From Hahellaceae bacterium (lineage in GTDB: Bacteria; Pseudomonadota; Gammaproteobacteria; Pseudomonadales; Oleiphilaceae), in the NCBI GenBank assembly GCA_024234575.1, contig JACKOB010000003.1, forward strand, positions 372,001 through 436,000: a stretch of DNA of 64,000 nucleotides. Reading direction: 5' to 3'. Made by a program: the position numbers and the translations under genes. The notes beneath the pieces were generated by a model. The model was given only the letters and a program-made list of their open reading frames with translations, did not search any database and was not told the DNA's origin. Numbering within the stretch: the first letter of the stretch is position 1; every line of letters begins with the position of its first letter. Positions 26,727 through 34,508 of this stretch are shown here, in pieces.

Positions 26727-26999
26727 GTGGCAAATCTTACAATTGACAACAAAGTTTACGATATCGAAAAGTTGAGCCCAGAAGCGAAAGCTAAAATAGA
26801 CTCGGCACGTTTCTGTGAATCTAAAATAGAGCAGCTCGAGGCAGAATTGTCTATTACTCGTACCGCCCGTGCAGCCTATCTGCAGGCATTAACTGCGCTA
26901 TTAGATGATAAAGCGTTGGTAAAAGACGCCGGTAAAGCGGCAGCGAAAGCAGAAAAAGCACCAGCGGCTAAAAAAGCTAAGGCATCTACCAAGCACTAA
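26727..26999 (+). CDS. Small DUF6447-like protein with basic Lys/Ala tail
   Basis: 90-residue protein starting with GTG (GGGAG seven bases upstream). The N-terminal 65 residues (LTIDNKVYDIEKLSPEAKAKIDSARFCESKIEQLEAELSITRTARAAYLQAL) match my recollection of the DUF6447 pattern: a short beta-hairpin then a coiled-coil helix. The last 25 residues are an Ala/Lys tail. Relatives are often small proteins of unknown role near secreted-protein genes. It sits between the S-layer-like gene and its secretion genes, so a chaperone or secretion-adaptor role can be proposed but is not shown. Confidence 0.7.
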   Translation: MANLTIDNKVYDIEKLSPEAKAKIDSARFCESKIEQLEAELSITRTARAAYLQALTALLDDKALVKDAGKAAAKAEKAPAAKKAKASTKH

Positions 27000-27071
27000 T
27001 GTTTCGTATGGTTTAGCGTTGTACTCAATACATTCAGTGGCAAAAAAGCTGCTGAATGTCTTAATAAGGTA

Positions 27072-28706
27072 ATGTCCATTTCACCATTAGTTCAGCGTAT
27101 TTTTTCGCCCTCCGGCTTTATTTTCTTTTTGCTATTTAGTTTTGTGCTTTATGGCAGTCTATTCCCCATGCTTAGCTGGGCAACGTTTTCCGACGATGAC
27201 GCGCATATTATGCGCATAGCGGCTGAATACGGCTGGTTTGATGTGTATTTTCAGCCAGAAATTTATCAGCAGTTGTCAGTTGCGCACTACACGCCCGTAG
27301 AACTGACCATATATAAATTTTTATTAAGCGTTTGCGGTTTGCAGCCGGCTTGCTTCCTTATTTTTCAATTAGCCTGTTTCGCTGGTATATCAGCGTTGGC
27401 GGCGCAGCTATGCCTAACTATCACAAAGAGCCCGGTAAAAGCATTTGGGGTGATGCTCTTCATTTTTAGCAATAGCGCTATTCTTACCTTGGCTAGTCGA
27501 TTCTATACCACCCACTACCTTGTGGGCGGTCTGTTTGCTTTGTCTTCTTTTATTATCTTATTGTCACCTCGCAGCCGTAACAACATTCTGTTTGCGTTGC
27601 TTACCGGGGTTGCTGTGTTGCTATCGCTACTGGCAAAAGAGGTCTATATCGTATCTGCTGGCCTCATTTGTATCTTTTCATTGCAACAGCGCAATCGAGC
27701 TGTATTTGTTAGTTCGGCTTTAGCTGTACTCATTTATATGGCTATGCGCGTGGGTGTTATTGGTTTTTCGTCTGAAGGGCGAAGTGGTAATGGCTATCTT
27801 ATTGAAGTGTTTCGGCTGGATTTTTCCCAGTGGGCTGGGTTTGCTGGCTGGTATGGCGCGAATAAAACACTGATATTGCTGTTCGCTTTATTTGCATGCA
27901 TCGTTAATGTAAGAAAGTTTGTACCCAATTTAGTGGTCGCGTTGTGGTTTGCTGCGCCGTCCTTGGCAGCGCCTCACAGTATTGTTTCACCCGAAATGCA
28001 TGGTGATAGAGTATTCTTTGCTTTTGATTGTGCATTAGTTTTGGCCGCTATGTTCGCTATTCCAAGCAAAAAAGCGGCTGCTTCTTTTTTTTCGAAAAAC
28101 TTACAACCTTTTGGGGTGATGCTTTTTTCATTATTTTTGGCTTTAGGTGTGCTGTTCTTGCAGTCTTTTCAGGCAAGGGCATTGCAAGAAAAGGTCATTA
28201 ATTCGTCCGATTACAAAGTAACAACCAGCCTCCTCAAGTTGCTTGAGTCGTCGGCTGAGCCGTTAACGGCATATGTGCCTTTGAGTTATCAATTGGGTGA
28301 ATTAATGAGTGTGTATCGGCTCATGAGTCAAAACGAACTGTATATTACGCAAAACTGTATTCAGGTAACCAGTTATCCGCTCTCTGGGCGTGTTGCTTTG
28401 TTTGATGATAGTGGCAGCCATATCACGATGGAAAACTTACAAAGTCGTTGCGGCACAATGGCGCTTTCACCACAAATATTACAACCAGTAGCATTTCGCT
28501 CTGGTCGTTTATCGTGGAATTTTAGTGTGCCTGGCAATTATGTTGCCGGAGTGCTTTTTGTCGATCGGGCTTTGGCTGTGCCTCTAACGGTGTTTTCAGA
28601 GCGCTTGGTAAGGCCTAAGCCAGGTGAGCGTTATCAACTTTTTGCATACCGTGACGGGGTGTGGTGGTTTTCAGAAATCAAACCAGTGTTAGTGAACCAA
28701 CAATAG
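27072..28706 (+). CDS. Multi-pass membrane protein, GT-C glycosyltransferase-like
   Basis: 544 residues with about 10-11 hydrophobic helices in the first ~380 and a periplasmic C-terminal domain of ~160. The first loop after helix 1 holds an acidic cluster (ATFSDDDAHIMRIAAEYGW), which resembles the catalytic D/E motif of GT-C enzymes (GT39/GT83-like) that use polyprenyl-phosphate sugars in the periplasm. ATG 27072 has AAGG upstream. Position inside an S-layer secretion locus would fit glycosylation of a surface polymer. Family assignment is by architecture only; it could be another membrane protein. Confidence 0.55.
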   Translation: MSISPLVQRIFSPSGFIFFLLFSFVLYGSLFPMLSWATFSDDDAHIMRIAAEYGWFDVYFQPEIYQQLSVAHYTPVELTIYKFLLSVCGLQPACFLIFQLACFAGISALAAQLCLTITKSPVKAFGVMLFIFSNSAILTLASRFYTTHYLVGGLFALSSFIILLSPRSRNNILFALLTGVAVLLSLLAKEVYIVSAGLICIFSLQQRNRAVFVSSALAVLIYMAMRVGVIGFSSEGRSGNGYLIEVFRLDFSQWAGFAGWYGANKTLILLFALFACIVNVRKFVPNLVVALWFAAPSLAAPHSIVSPEMHGDRVFFAFDCALVLAAMFAIPSKKAAASFFSKNLQPFGVMLFSLFLALGVLFLQSFQARALQEKVINSSDYKVTTSLLKLLESSAEPLTAYVPLSYQLGELMSVYRLMSQNELYITQNCIQVTSYPLSGRVALFDDSGSHITMENLQSRCGTMALSPQILQPVAFRSGRLSWNFSVPGNYVAGVLFVDRALAVPLTVFSERLVRPKPGERYQLFAYRDGVWWFSEIKPVLVNQQ

Positions 28707-28714
28707 TGGTGCTG

Positions 28715-28723
28715 TGTTATAAT
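28715..28723 (+). promoter_or_regulatory. Extended -10 promoter element before sapC
   Basis: TGTTATAAT, a perfect -10 with TGn extension, 51 bases before the sapC ATG. The same kind of element precedes the S-layer-like gene. No good -35 is seen. Confidence 0.45.
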
Positions 28724-28773
28724 TCGCCACTTTTTATCTATCTTGGCAACCTTTAATAAATTCGGAGAGAACG

Positions 28774-29577
28774 ATGAGCGAATATGTTTTTATTCGGCGT
28801 GACGAGCATGAAAAGTCAGGTTACTTGCCACTTGCAAATTACAGTTTTGCCGCATCTAATTCGTTAGTCCCCATCATTAATATAGAGCTGGCATCTGTGA
28901 TTCAGCACATGCCTTTGGCTTTTCAAAAGTTTGGTGTAGAGGGTGAAGAGCGATTTAACCTGGTCGCACTTCAGTCATTTGAGCCAAATCAGAACCTCTT
29001 CTTGCATCCAGACGGGAGGTGGCTGGTGGGTTATAAGCCTACTTTCTACCGCGAATATCCTTTTGCATTAAGGCCTGGTGAAAAGCCGAACCAATTGCAA
29101 TTGGTTGTTGCCAAAGAGCACCTCCATAATGCAGAGGGAGAGAGGGCCGTGCCGTTTTTTAAAGATGGCGTGATGTCTTCTCATATGCAAGATGTTCTTA
29201 AATTTCTCGGAGAGACCACGCAGAGCCGTTTAAATACGCTGGCGATTTGCCAGAGCTTGCATGAAGCAGGTGTCATAAGTCCTTGGGAGATCGTATTTGA
29301 TGGCGCCGAAGGTACGCAAAAAGTATTAAAGGGGCTTTATCACATTGATATGAAAGCGTTGTTAGCTCTACCTGCCGATAAACTTGCTGCGCTAAACAAA
29401 AGTGGAGCGCTGGAAGTTGCGTATGCCCAGCGGTTATCGGAAACGCGACTTAAAGACTTAACGCAACTGCAGGAAGTACATCAGAAGCTAAAAGAACAAG
29501 GGAAAGACAACGGCAAAGCGGCCGAAGTTGATCTTGATAAGATTTTTGGTGAGTCTGACGATTTGTTTTCGTTTTAG
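28774..29577 (+). CDS. SapC-family S-layer-associated protein
   Basis: 267-residue protein matching the SapC family (first described next to Campylobacter S-layer genes): the conserved block with NLVALQSFEPNQNLFLHPDGRWLVGYKPTFYREYPFALRPG and the helical C-terminal half. No signal peptide or membrane segment, so cytoplasmic. GGAG precedes the ATG. Its function is not established; association with type I secretion of S-layer-like proteins is repeatedly seen. It lies before the ABC transporter and supports the S-layer interpretation of the locus. Confidence 0.85.
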   Translation: MSEYVFIRRDEHEKSGYLPLANYSFAASNSLVPIINIELASVIQHMPLAFQKFGVEGEERFNLVALQSFEPNQNLFLHPDGRWLVGYKPTFYREYPFALRPGEKPNQLQLVVAKEHLHNAEGERAVPFFKDGVMSSHMQDVLKFLGETTQSRLNTLAICQSLHEAGVISPWEIVFDGAEGTQKVLKGLYHIDMKALLALPADKLAALNKSGALEVAYAQRLSETRLKDLTQLQEVHQKLKEQGKDNGKAAEVDLDKIFGESDDLFSF

Positions 29578-29688
29578 TACAAAATACACGTCAAGCTCGG
29601 CGGTTATCATGTGTGATCACCGTGATGTCCAATTGATAGCAGTCGAGCGAATAGGCGAAATACCTCAAGTAGAAACATAGTGTAAGTT

Positions 29689-29694
29689 TATAAT
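29689..29694 (+). promoter_or_regulatory. Candidate -10 for the type I secretion operon
   Basis: TATAAT in GTTTATAATCG, 94 bases before the ABC transporter ATG; the -35 region (CAAGTA) is poor. A small CCCAT/ATGGG hairpin (29754-29768) lies between it and the ATG. The preceding 210-base gap has no other feature. Confidence 0.35.
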
Positions 29695-29787
29695 CGGGTG
29701 TTGTTTTTAGTAAAACCGACCCCATTAATGGTGCAACGGTTAATAAACGAAAACCCATGCTTTATGGGGAAAATTTAAGAGAACGCG

Positions 29788-31500
29788 ATGAGTAATACCA
29801 CAACCACAGATGATATAAAGCTAGCACTTAAATACAGCAAAAAAGGATTTATGGCCGCTGGTTTCTTTAGTTTGTTTATTAACTTGCTGATGTTGACTGG
29901 GCCCCTTTATATGTTGCAGGTTTACGACCGGGTCGTTGCCTCTCGAAGCCTCGAAACACTGCTTTATCTTTCGCTGATAATGGTATTAATGTTTACGGTG
30001 ATGGGTACGTTAGAGTGGGTTAGATCAAGAATTCTTGTTCGTATCAGTAACCAGATGGATCGCTTTCTAAGCCAGCGCGTATATTCGGCGATGTTTGAAT
30101 TAGGGATTCGCGCTCCTAATCAACGAACATCTCAGGCGCTAACAGATTTAACAAGCATGCGTCAGTTTATGACGGGTAATGGATTGTTTGCCTTTTTCGA
30201 TGTCCCGTGGATGCCAATCTATATAGGTTTGTTGTTTATATTCCACCCAGCATTTGGTTGGTTTTCGGTAGGCGCAGCCATTATTTTGTTTTTTGTTGCC
30301 GTTCTCAACGAGCGTTCAACCAAGAAACTTCTCGCCGAGGCTAATGGCGAAAACGTTAAGGCACAAAATCTTGCGACAAGTAATCTGCGTAATGCCGAAG
30401 TGTTACATGCGATGGGTATGTTGCCAAATATTATGGGCCGCTGGTACGAACAGCACCAGACCTTTTTGCAAAAACAAACCGATGCCAGCGACAAAGCTGG
30501 AGTCTATGCCAATTTGAGTAAAACATTGCGAATGGTGTTTCAGTCTCTTATTTTAGGTTTGGGTGCATACTATGTTGTATTAAACGAAATGACACCAGGC
30601 ATGATGATTGCGGGTTCAATTCTAATGGGCAGAGCACTGGCACCATTAGACCTGCTTATTAACAGTTGGGCCGGTTTCAACAATGCCCGCGCTGCGCGTG
30701 GTCGCCTTGAAGAGTTGCTAACAATAATTCCCGCCAATGAGCGAAATATGCAGTTGCCAGAACCTCAGGGCCAGGTAACCATCGAGAATCTTACTGTTGT
30801 ACCCCCCTCATCTAAAAAGCCAGCTTTGCAAGGTGTAAATGTTCAGGTGATGCCTGGTGAACAAATCGGCATTGTCGGCCCAAGTGCTGCTGGTAAGTCA
30901 ACTTTTGCACGTGCAATGTTGGGTATTTGGCCTGTTGCTGGTGGCGCGGTAAGAATTGATGGTGCAGAAGTAAAGCATTACAACGCAGATCAGCTCGGGC
31001 CTCACATTGGCTATCTGCCACAGGACATTGAGCTGTTTAACGGCACCGTTAGCGAAAACATTGCCCGGTTTGGTGAAGTCGACCCAGACAAAGTGGTAGA
31101 GGCCGCCAAGAAGGCTGGTGTGCATGAACTGATACTACGCTTACCAAATGCTTACGACACGCCAATCGGTGCCGATACAGGTTCTTTGTCTGGTGGTCAG
31201 AGGCAGCGTATAGGTTTAGCACGGGCACTGTATGATCAACCAAAAATAATTGTGTTGGATGAGCCAAACTCAAATCTTGATGAAGCCGGTGAGCAGGCGT
31301 TGTCCAATACCATGCAAATACTAAAGGAGGAGGGTGCCACGGTATTTATTATCAGTCACCGAACTTCTATCTTGCGTCATATTGATAAATTGCTGGTTAT
31401 GCGAGACGGTCAGGTGCAGTTCTTTGGCCCAAGGGACGAAGTAATGAAACAGCTTGCTGCACAAAAGGCAGCGCAACCGCAGCTTAGTGCTTCTGTTTAA
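29788..31500 (+). CDS. prtD: Type I secretion ABC transporter, PrtD/RsaD-like
   Basis: Inner-membrane ATPase of a type I secretion system. N-terminal ~300 residues: six-helix ABC membrane domain (LMLTGPLYMLQVYDRVVASRSLETLLYLS is typical of the PrtD group); no C39 peptidase-like domain. The nucleotide-binding domain has Walker A GPSAAGKST at 364-372, Q-loop, signature LSGGQRQR and Walker B IIVLDEPNSNLD. 570 residues. Followed by the HlyD- and TolC-type genes; together a complete exporter likely to serve the RTX protein at 22106. Confidence 0.93.
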   Translation: MSNTTTTDDIKLALKYSKKGFMAAGFFSLFINLLMLTGPLYMLQVYDRVVASRSLETLLYLSLIMVLMFTVMGTLEWVRSRILVRISNQMDRFLSQRVYSAMFELGIRAPNQRTSQALTDLTSMRQFMTGNGLFAFFDVPWMPIYIGLLFIFHPAFGWFSVGAAIILFFVAVLNERSTKKLLAEANGENVKAQNLATSNLRNAEVLHAMGMLPNIMGRWYEQHQTFLQKQTDASDKAGVYANLSKTLRMVFQSLILGLGAYYVVLNEMTPGMMIAGSILMGRALAPLDLLINSWAGFNNARAARGRLEELLTIIPANERNMQLPEPQGQVTIENLTVVPPSSKKPALQGVNVQVMPGEQIGIVGPSAAGKSTFARAMLGIWPVAGGAVRIDGAEVKHYNADQLGPHIGYLPQDIELFNGTVSENIARFGEVDPDKVVEAAKKAGVHELILRLPNAYDTPIGADTGSLSGGQRQRIGLARALYDQPKIIVLDEPNSNLDEAGEQALSNTMQILKEEGATVFIISHRTSILRHIDKLLVMRDGQVQFFGPRDEVMKQLAAQKAAQPQLSASV

Positions 31501-31554
31501 AGCGATACATCGAAAACAGAATTACCCAAAGTTACCACGGGAAGTAGAGAACAA

Positions 31555-33000
31555 ATGAGCAAAAACACCGAGAGATATAACTCTCAAGAAGAGAACGAAA
31601 AGGCCGCCGCCCAGATTATTGAAGGGCAAGCGGAGGTGAGTGAGTCTGCAACGGGGCAGGATAATGTGTCCGATAGCTCTGCTGTGCCAGTGTCTGCACC
31701 TTCTTTGGCACCTACTGATGATGATCGGTTCATTAAATTTGGTTTGGTATTTTTAGTGCTGACTTTGGGTAGCTTCTCACTCTGGGCGACGTTCGCTCCA
31801 CTCAGCAGTGCCCTGATTGCTTCCGGTGAGGTGGTGGTTAACAGTTATCGAAAGTCCATTCAGCACTATGAAGGTGGCATCGTTGAGAAAATATATGTAA
31901 GAAACGGCGATAAGGTGGCAGAGGGCGATCCGCTAATCCAGATAGATGCGATTCAGTCAGAGGCCAAGCAATTGAGCAATGAGAAGCGTTTGTTAACGGC
32001 ACAGGCTGAGTTAGAGCGATTAGTTGTAGAGCAGAGTTTTGGTGCTGAGCTGGTATTTTCTGATAATCTGCTGGCGGCGGCAGAGAATGACCCGGATATA
32101 AAAAACGCGTTGCTGCAACAGCAGCAGCTGCATAGTGCTCGTTTGAGTGCGTTTAATCAGGAACAGGAAGCATTAAGGACGCGCACTGAGCAGACTCGCC
32201 AGCAGATTACGGGGTTGTTAGCACAAAGCGCTATCTTAAAAGAGCAGATGGTTTCTTTACAGAATGAGCAGAAAGCGTACTCAACTCTTTTCGAAGAAGG
32301 CTTGGGTGATGGGCAGCGTGCAAGAGAGCTAGATAGGTCTGTGTTATCAACACAGAATGAAATTGCCCGAATAGAGTCAGAAATATCTAGATTGGCTATT
32401 CAGATTACCGAAACAGATTTGCAAATTGCCACACGTAAACAAGATTACCTGAAAGATGTTGGTGAACGTATCAGGCAAACGCAAAACAACTATTACGACT
32501 TTCAGGAAATTCAGAAACTCGCCAATGATCGTATCAAGCGGTCTGTTATCAGGGCACCTGAGGCAGGTATTGTCGTTGACATGAGAATTCATACTTTGGG
32601 CAGCGTTGCGGGGCCTGGGCAAGTACTGCTTGATTTAGTGCCAGAGCACGATACGTTCGTTGTAGAAGCAAAATTAATGACGCAGGATATCAACGAAGTT
32701 TACCCTGGCCAAAAAGCTGATATTCGTTTCTCTGCGTTCAATTCCAGGGTGACCAAAGTGATTCAAGGTGAAGTCATACATGTTTCCGCAGACCGACTGA
32801 TAAGCGAGCGTGACCAGTTTCCCTATTACTTGGCTCGTATCCGCGTAACCGAACAGGGTGAGAAAGATATGGGGGATGCGATGGAACTTCGCCCTGGCAT
32901 GCCAGCAGAGGTGATGATTCTTCGTGGTGAACGGACATTGTTTAGCTACTTGATTAAGCCTATTTCAGACAGCTTCGCCAGAAGTTTAAAGGAGAAGTAA
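31555..33000 (+). CDS. prtE: HlyD-family periplasmic adaptor, PrtE-like
   Basis: Membrane-fusion protein joining the ABC transporter to the outer-membrane channel. A hydrophilic N-terminal tail (~58 residues), one transmembrane helix (FGLVFLVLTLGSFSLWATFAPL), then the biotinyl-lipoyl half-motif VVVNSYRKSIQHYEGGIVEKIYVRNGDKV, a long coiled-coil hairpin (~140-300), and the C-terminal beta-barrel (VIRAPEAGIVVDMRIHTLGSVAGPGQVLLDLVPEHD). 481 residues. It follows the ABC gene by 54 bases and is three bases from the next gene. Confidence 0.93.
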   Translation: MSKNTERYNSQEENEKAAAQIIEGQAEVSESATGQDNVSDSSAVPVSAPSLAPTDDDRFIKFGLVFLVLTLGSFSLWATFAPLSSALIASGEVVVNSYRKSIQHYEGGIVEKIYVRNGDKVAEGDPLIQIDAIQSEAKQLSNEKRLLTAQAELERLVVEQSFGAELVFSDNLLAAAENDPDIKNALLQQQQLHSARLSAFNQEQEALRTRTEQTRQQITGLLAQSAILKEQMVSLQNEQKAYSTLFEEGLGDGQRARELDRSVLSTQNEIARIESEISRLAIQITETDLQIATRKQDYLKDVGERIRQTQNNYYDFQEIQKLANDRIKRSVIRAPEAGIVVDMRIHTLGSVAGPGQVLLDLVPEHDTFVVEAKLMTQDINEVYPGQKADIRFSAFNSRVTKVIQGEVIHVSADRLISERDQFPYYLARIRVTEQGEKDMGDAMELRPGMPAEVMILRGERTLFSYLIKPISDSFARSLKEK

Positions 33001-33003
33001 TTA

Positions 33004-34452
33004 ATGGACTTCTTCTTTTTAACCAGGAATATTCAGCTACGGGTGGGGATTGCGCGCGGGTTATTCGCTGCAGTCTTGTTTAGTGGTTCAGTAAGTGCAG
33101 GCGAGGAAGCTCCCCCACCTGAGGCGCCGAAGGCTGGTTTCCATACGGCAGAAGAGCAAGGGTTTGCCCAGACTTTTGAGGCCGCGTTAGCGTTTGATCC
33201 ACAGCTTAAAAGAGCTTACTGGAACTATCAGTCTGAGATTCAGGAAGCGGACCTTGCCGCTTCCCAATTGTTACCCGATATTCGCTTAAGCAGTTCCTAT
33301 CAATACGAGGATTCGGACAACATTTACACGGATGAAGGTAGTTCGTCTTACGACCCTGATTTGGCAAGGTCCAGTGGCCAGTTAGTCGATAGCATGTGGC
33401 GAGTTAGTCTGCGTCAGCCGCTTTTTAATTATTCCGCCTATCAGAATTATCAGCGTGGCCTGGCGGTGGCAGAGGCCTCTGAGTATCGCTATCAACGGTC
33501 CGAGCAAGAGTTGATCTATAGGGTATCTGAAAGATTTATTGGTGTGTTGTTAGCGGCACAACAAGTTTACTTAAATCAACAGAAGCTGGATGCCCTGGAA
33601 CTCAAAAAAGCGCAGGCTGAACGGGCCAAGCAATTAGGCGTGGGGGACCAGCTAAGAGTGCTTTATGTAGGCTCTAATCGGGATTTAGCAAATACCGATT
33701 TACTGCAGGCAAAAAGTGCATTGACCGATGCTAAAACTCTGCTGGCCAATCTAACCGGCTATGACGTCAAGTTTCCTGAACGCTGGATTGGCAGCACAAG
33801 AACCATTACGCCCAAATTGCTTTCCGGAGCGAAAGAAGAGTGGCTCGATAGCGTTAATGAAAACTATAGCGTGAAAGAGGCGCAAGCCAGAATAATTCAA
33901 GAGCAGGCGAATCTGGATGCGAGTAAGGGCGAGCATCTGCCAGTATTAAGCTTAAGTTTAAGCTATCTGGATCGTGATTCTGAAGATGATTTACGAACCC
34001 GTAAAGATGCCGTAGCAGCACTTGAGCTTAGTATGCCTTTGTACAGTGGCGGTCAAACCCAGGCAAAAGTAAGAAAGGCACGCGCGCGAGTAAATGCCAG
34101 TGAGGCTGAGCGTGATTACGTTATTACAGAAAAAATTCAGCAAATTAAGCTTTCGTATGACCGCCTTAATTCTTTAAGAGAACGGCTGGTCGCATTGGCT
34201 GAATCAAGAGAGTCGGGAAAAGGCTATCTTGATGCTGCTGAGCGTCAGGTTGCGCTTAATTTGAGTGATCAGGTCAACGTATTGGATGCCAGAACACAGC
34301 TTGTGGATACCGAGCTGCAAATCGCGCAAACGATGCGAGATTACTTACTCTCTGATCTAATTTTGCGCTTGGAAGCAGGGAAGTTAACGAAACAACGCTT
34401 GGTGGAGTACGACCAGCTGTTTAATGCGGTGACTGTTCCTAAAGCAAAATAG
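33004..34452 (+). CDS. TolC-family outer-membrane channel for type I secretion
   Basis: Outer-membrane export duct. A Sec signal peptide (ARGLFAAVLFSGSVSAG), then two OEP repeats of alternating long helices and beta strands: SEASEYRYQRSEQELIYRVSERFIGVLLAAQQVYLNQQKL in the first and GELSMPLYSGGQTQAKVRKARARVNASEAERDYV-type sequence in the second. The typical LYSGG of TolC proteins is present. AAGGAG precedes the ATG. 482 residues. Dedicated partner of the two upstream genes. Confidence 0.92.
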   Translation: MDFFFLTRNIQLRVGIARGLFAAVLFSGSVSAGEEAPPPEAPKAGFHTAEEQGFAQTFEAALAFDPQLKRAYWNYQSEIQEADLAASQLLPDIRLSSSYQYEDSDNIYTDEGSSSYDPDLARSSGQLVDSMWRVSLRQPLFNYSAYQNYQRGLAVAEASEYRYQRSEQELIYRVSERFIGVLLAAQQVYLNQQKLDALELKKAQAERAKQLGVGDQLRVLYVGSNRDLANTDLLQAKSALTDAKTLLANLTGYDVKFPERWIGSTRTITPKLLSGAKEEWLDSVNENYSVKEAQARIIQEQANLDASKGEHLPVLSLSLSYLDRDSEDDLRTRKDAVAALELSMPLYSGGQTQAKVRKARARVNASEAERDYVITEKIQQIKLSYDRLNSLRERLVALAESRESGKGYLDAAERQVALNLSDQVNVLDARTQLVDTELQIAQTMRDYLLSDLILRLEAGKLTKQRLVEYDQLFNAVTVPKAK

Positions 34453-34473
34453 ACGGCCCATCTGATGCAACAG

Positions 34474-34506
34474 CTCACCTGATCAACATCATAGTGATCA
34501 GGTGAG
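34474..34506. terminator. Perfect 12-bp inverted repeat between convergent genes
   Basis: CTCACCTGATCA (34474-34485) and TGATCAGGTGAG (34495-34506) pair perfectly with a nine-base loop. It lies between the TolC-like stop and the Wzt stop, as a shared bidirectional terminator would, though no T-tract follows. Confidence 0.65.
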
Positions 34507-34508
34507 GT

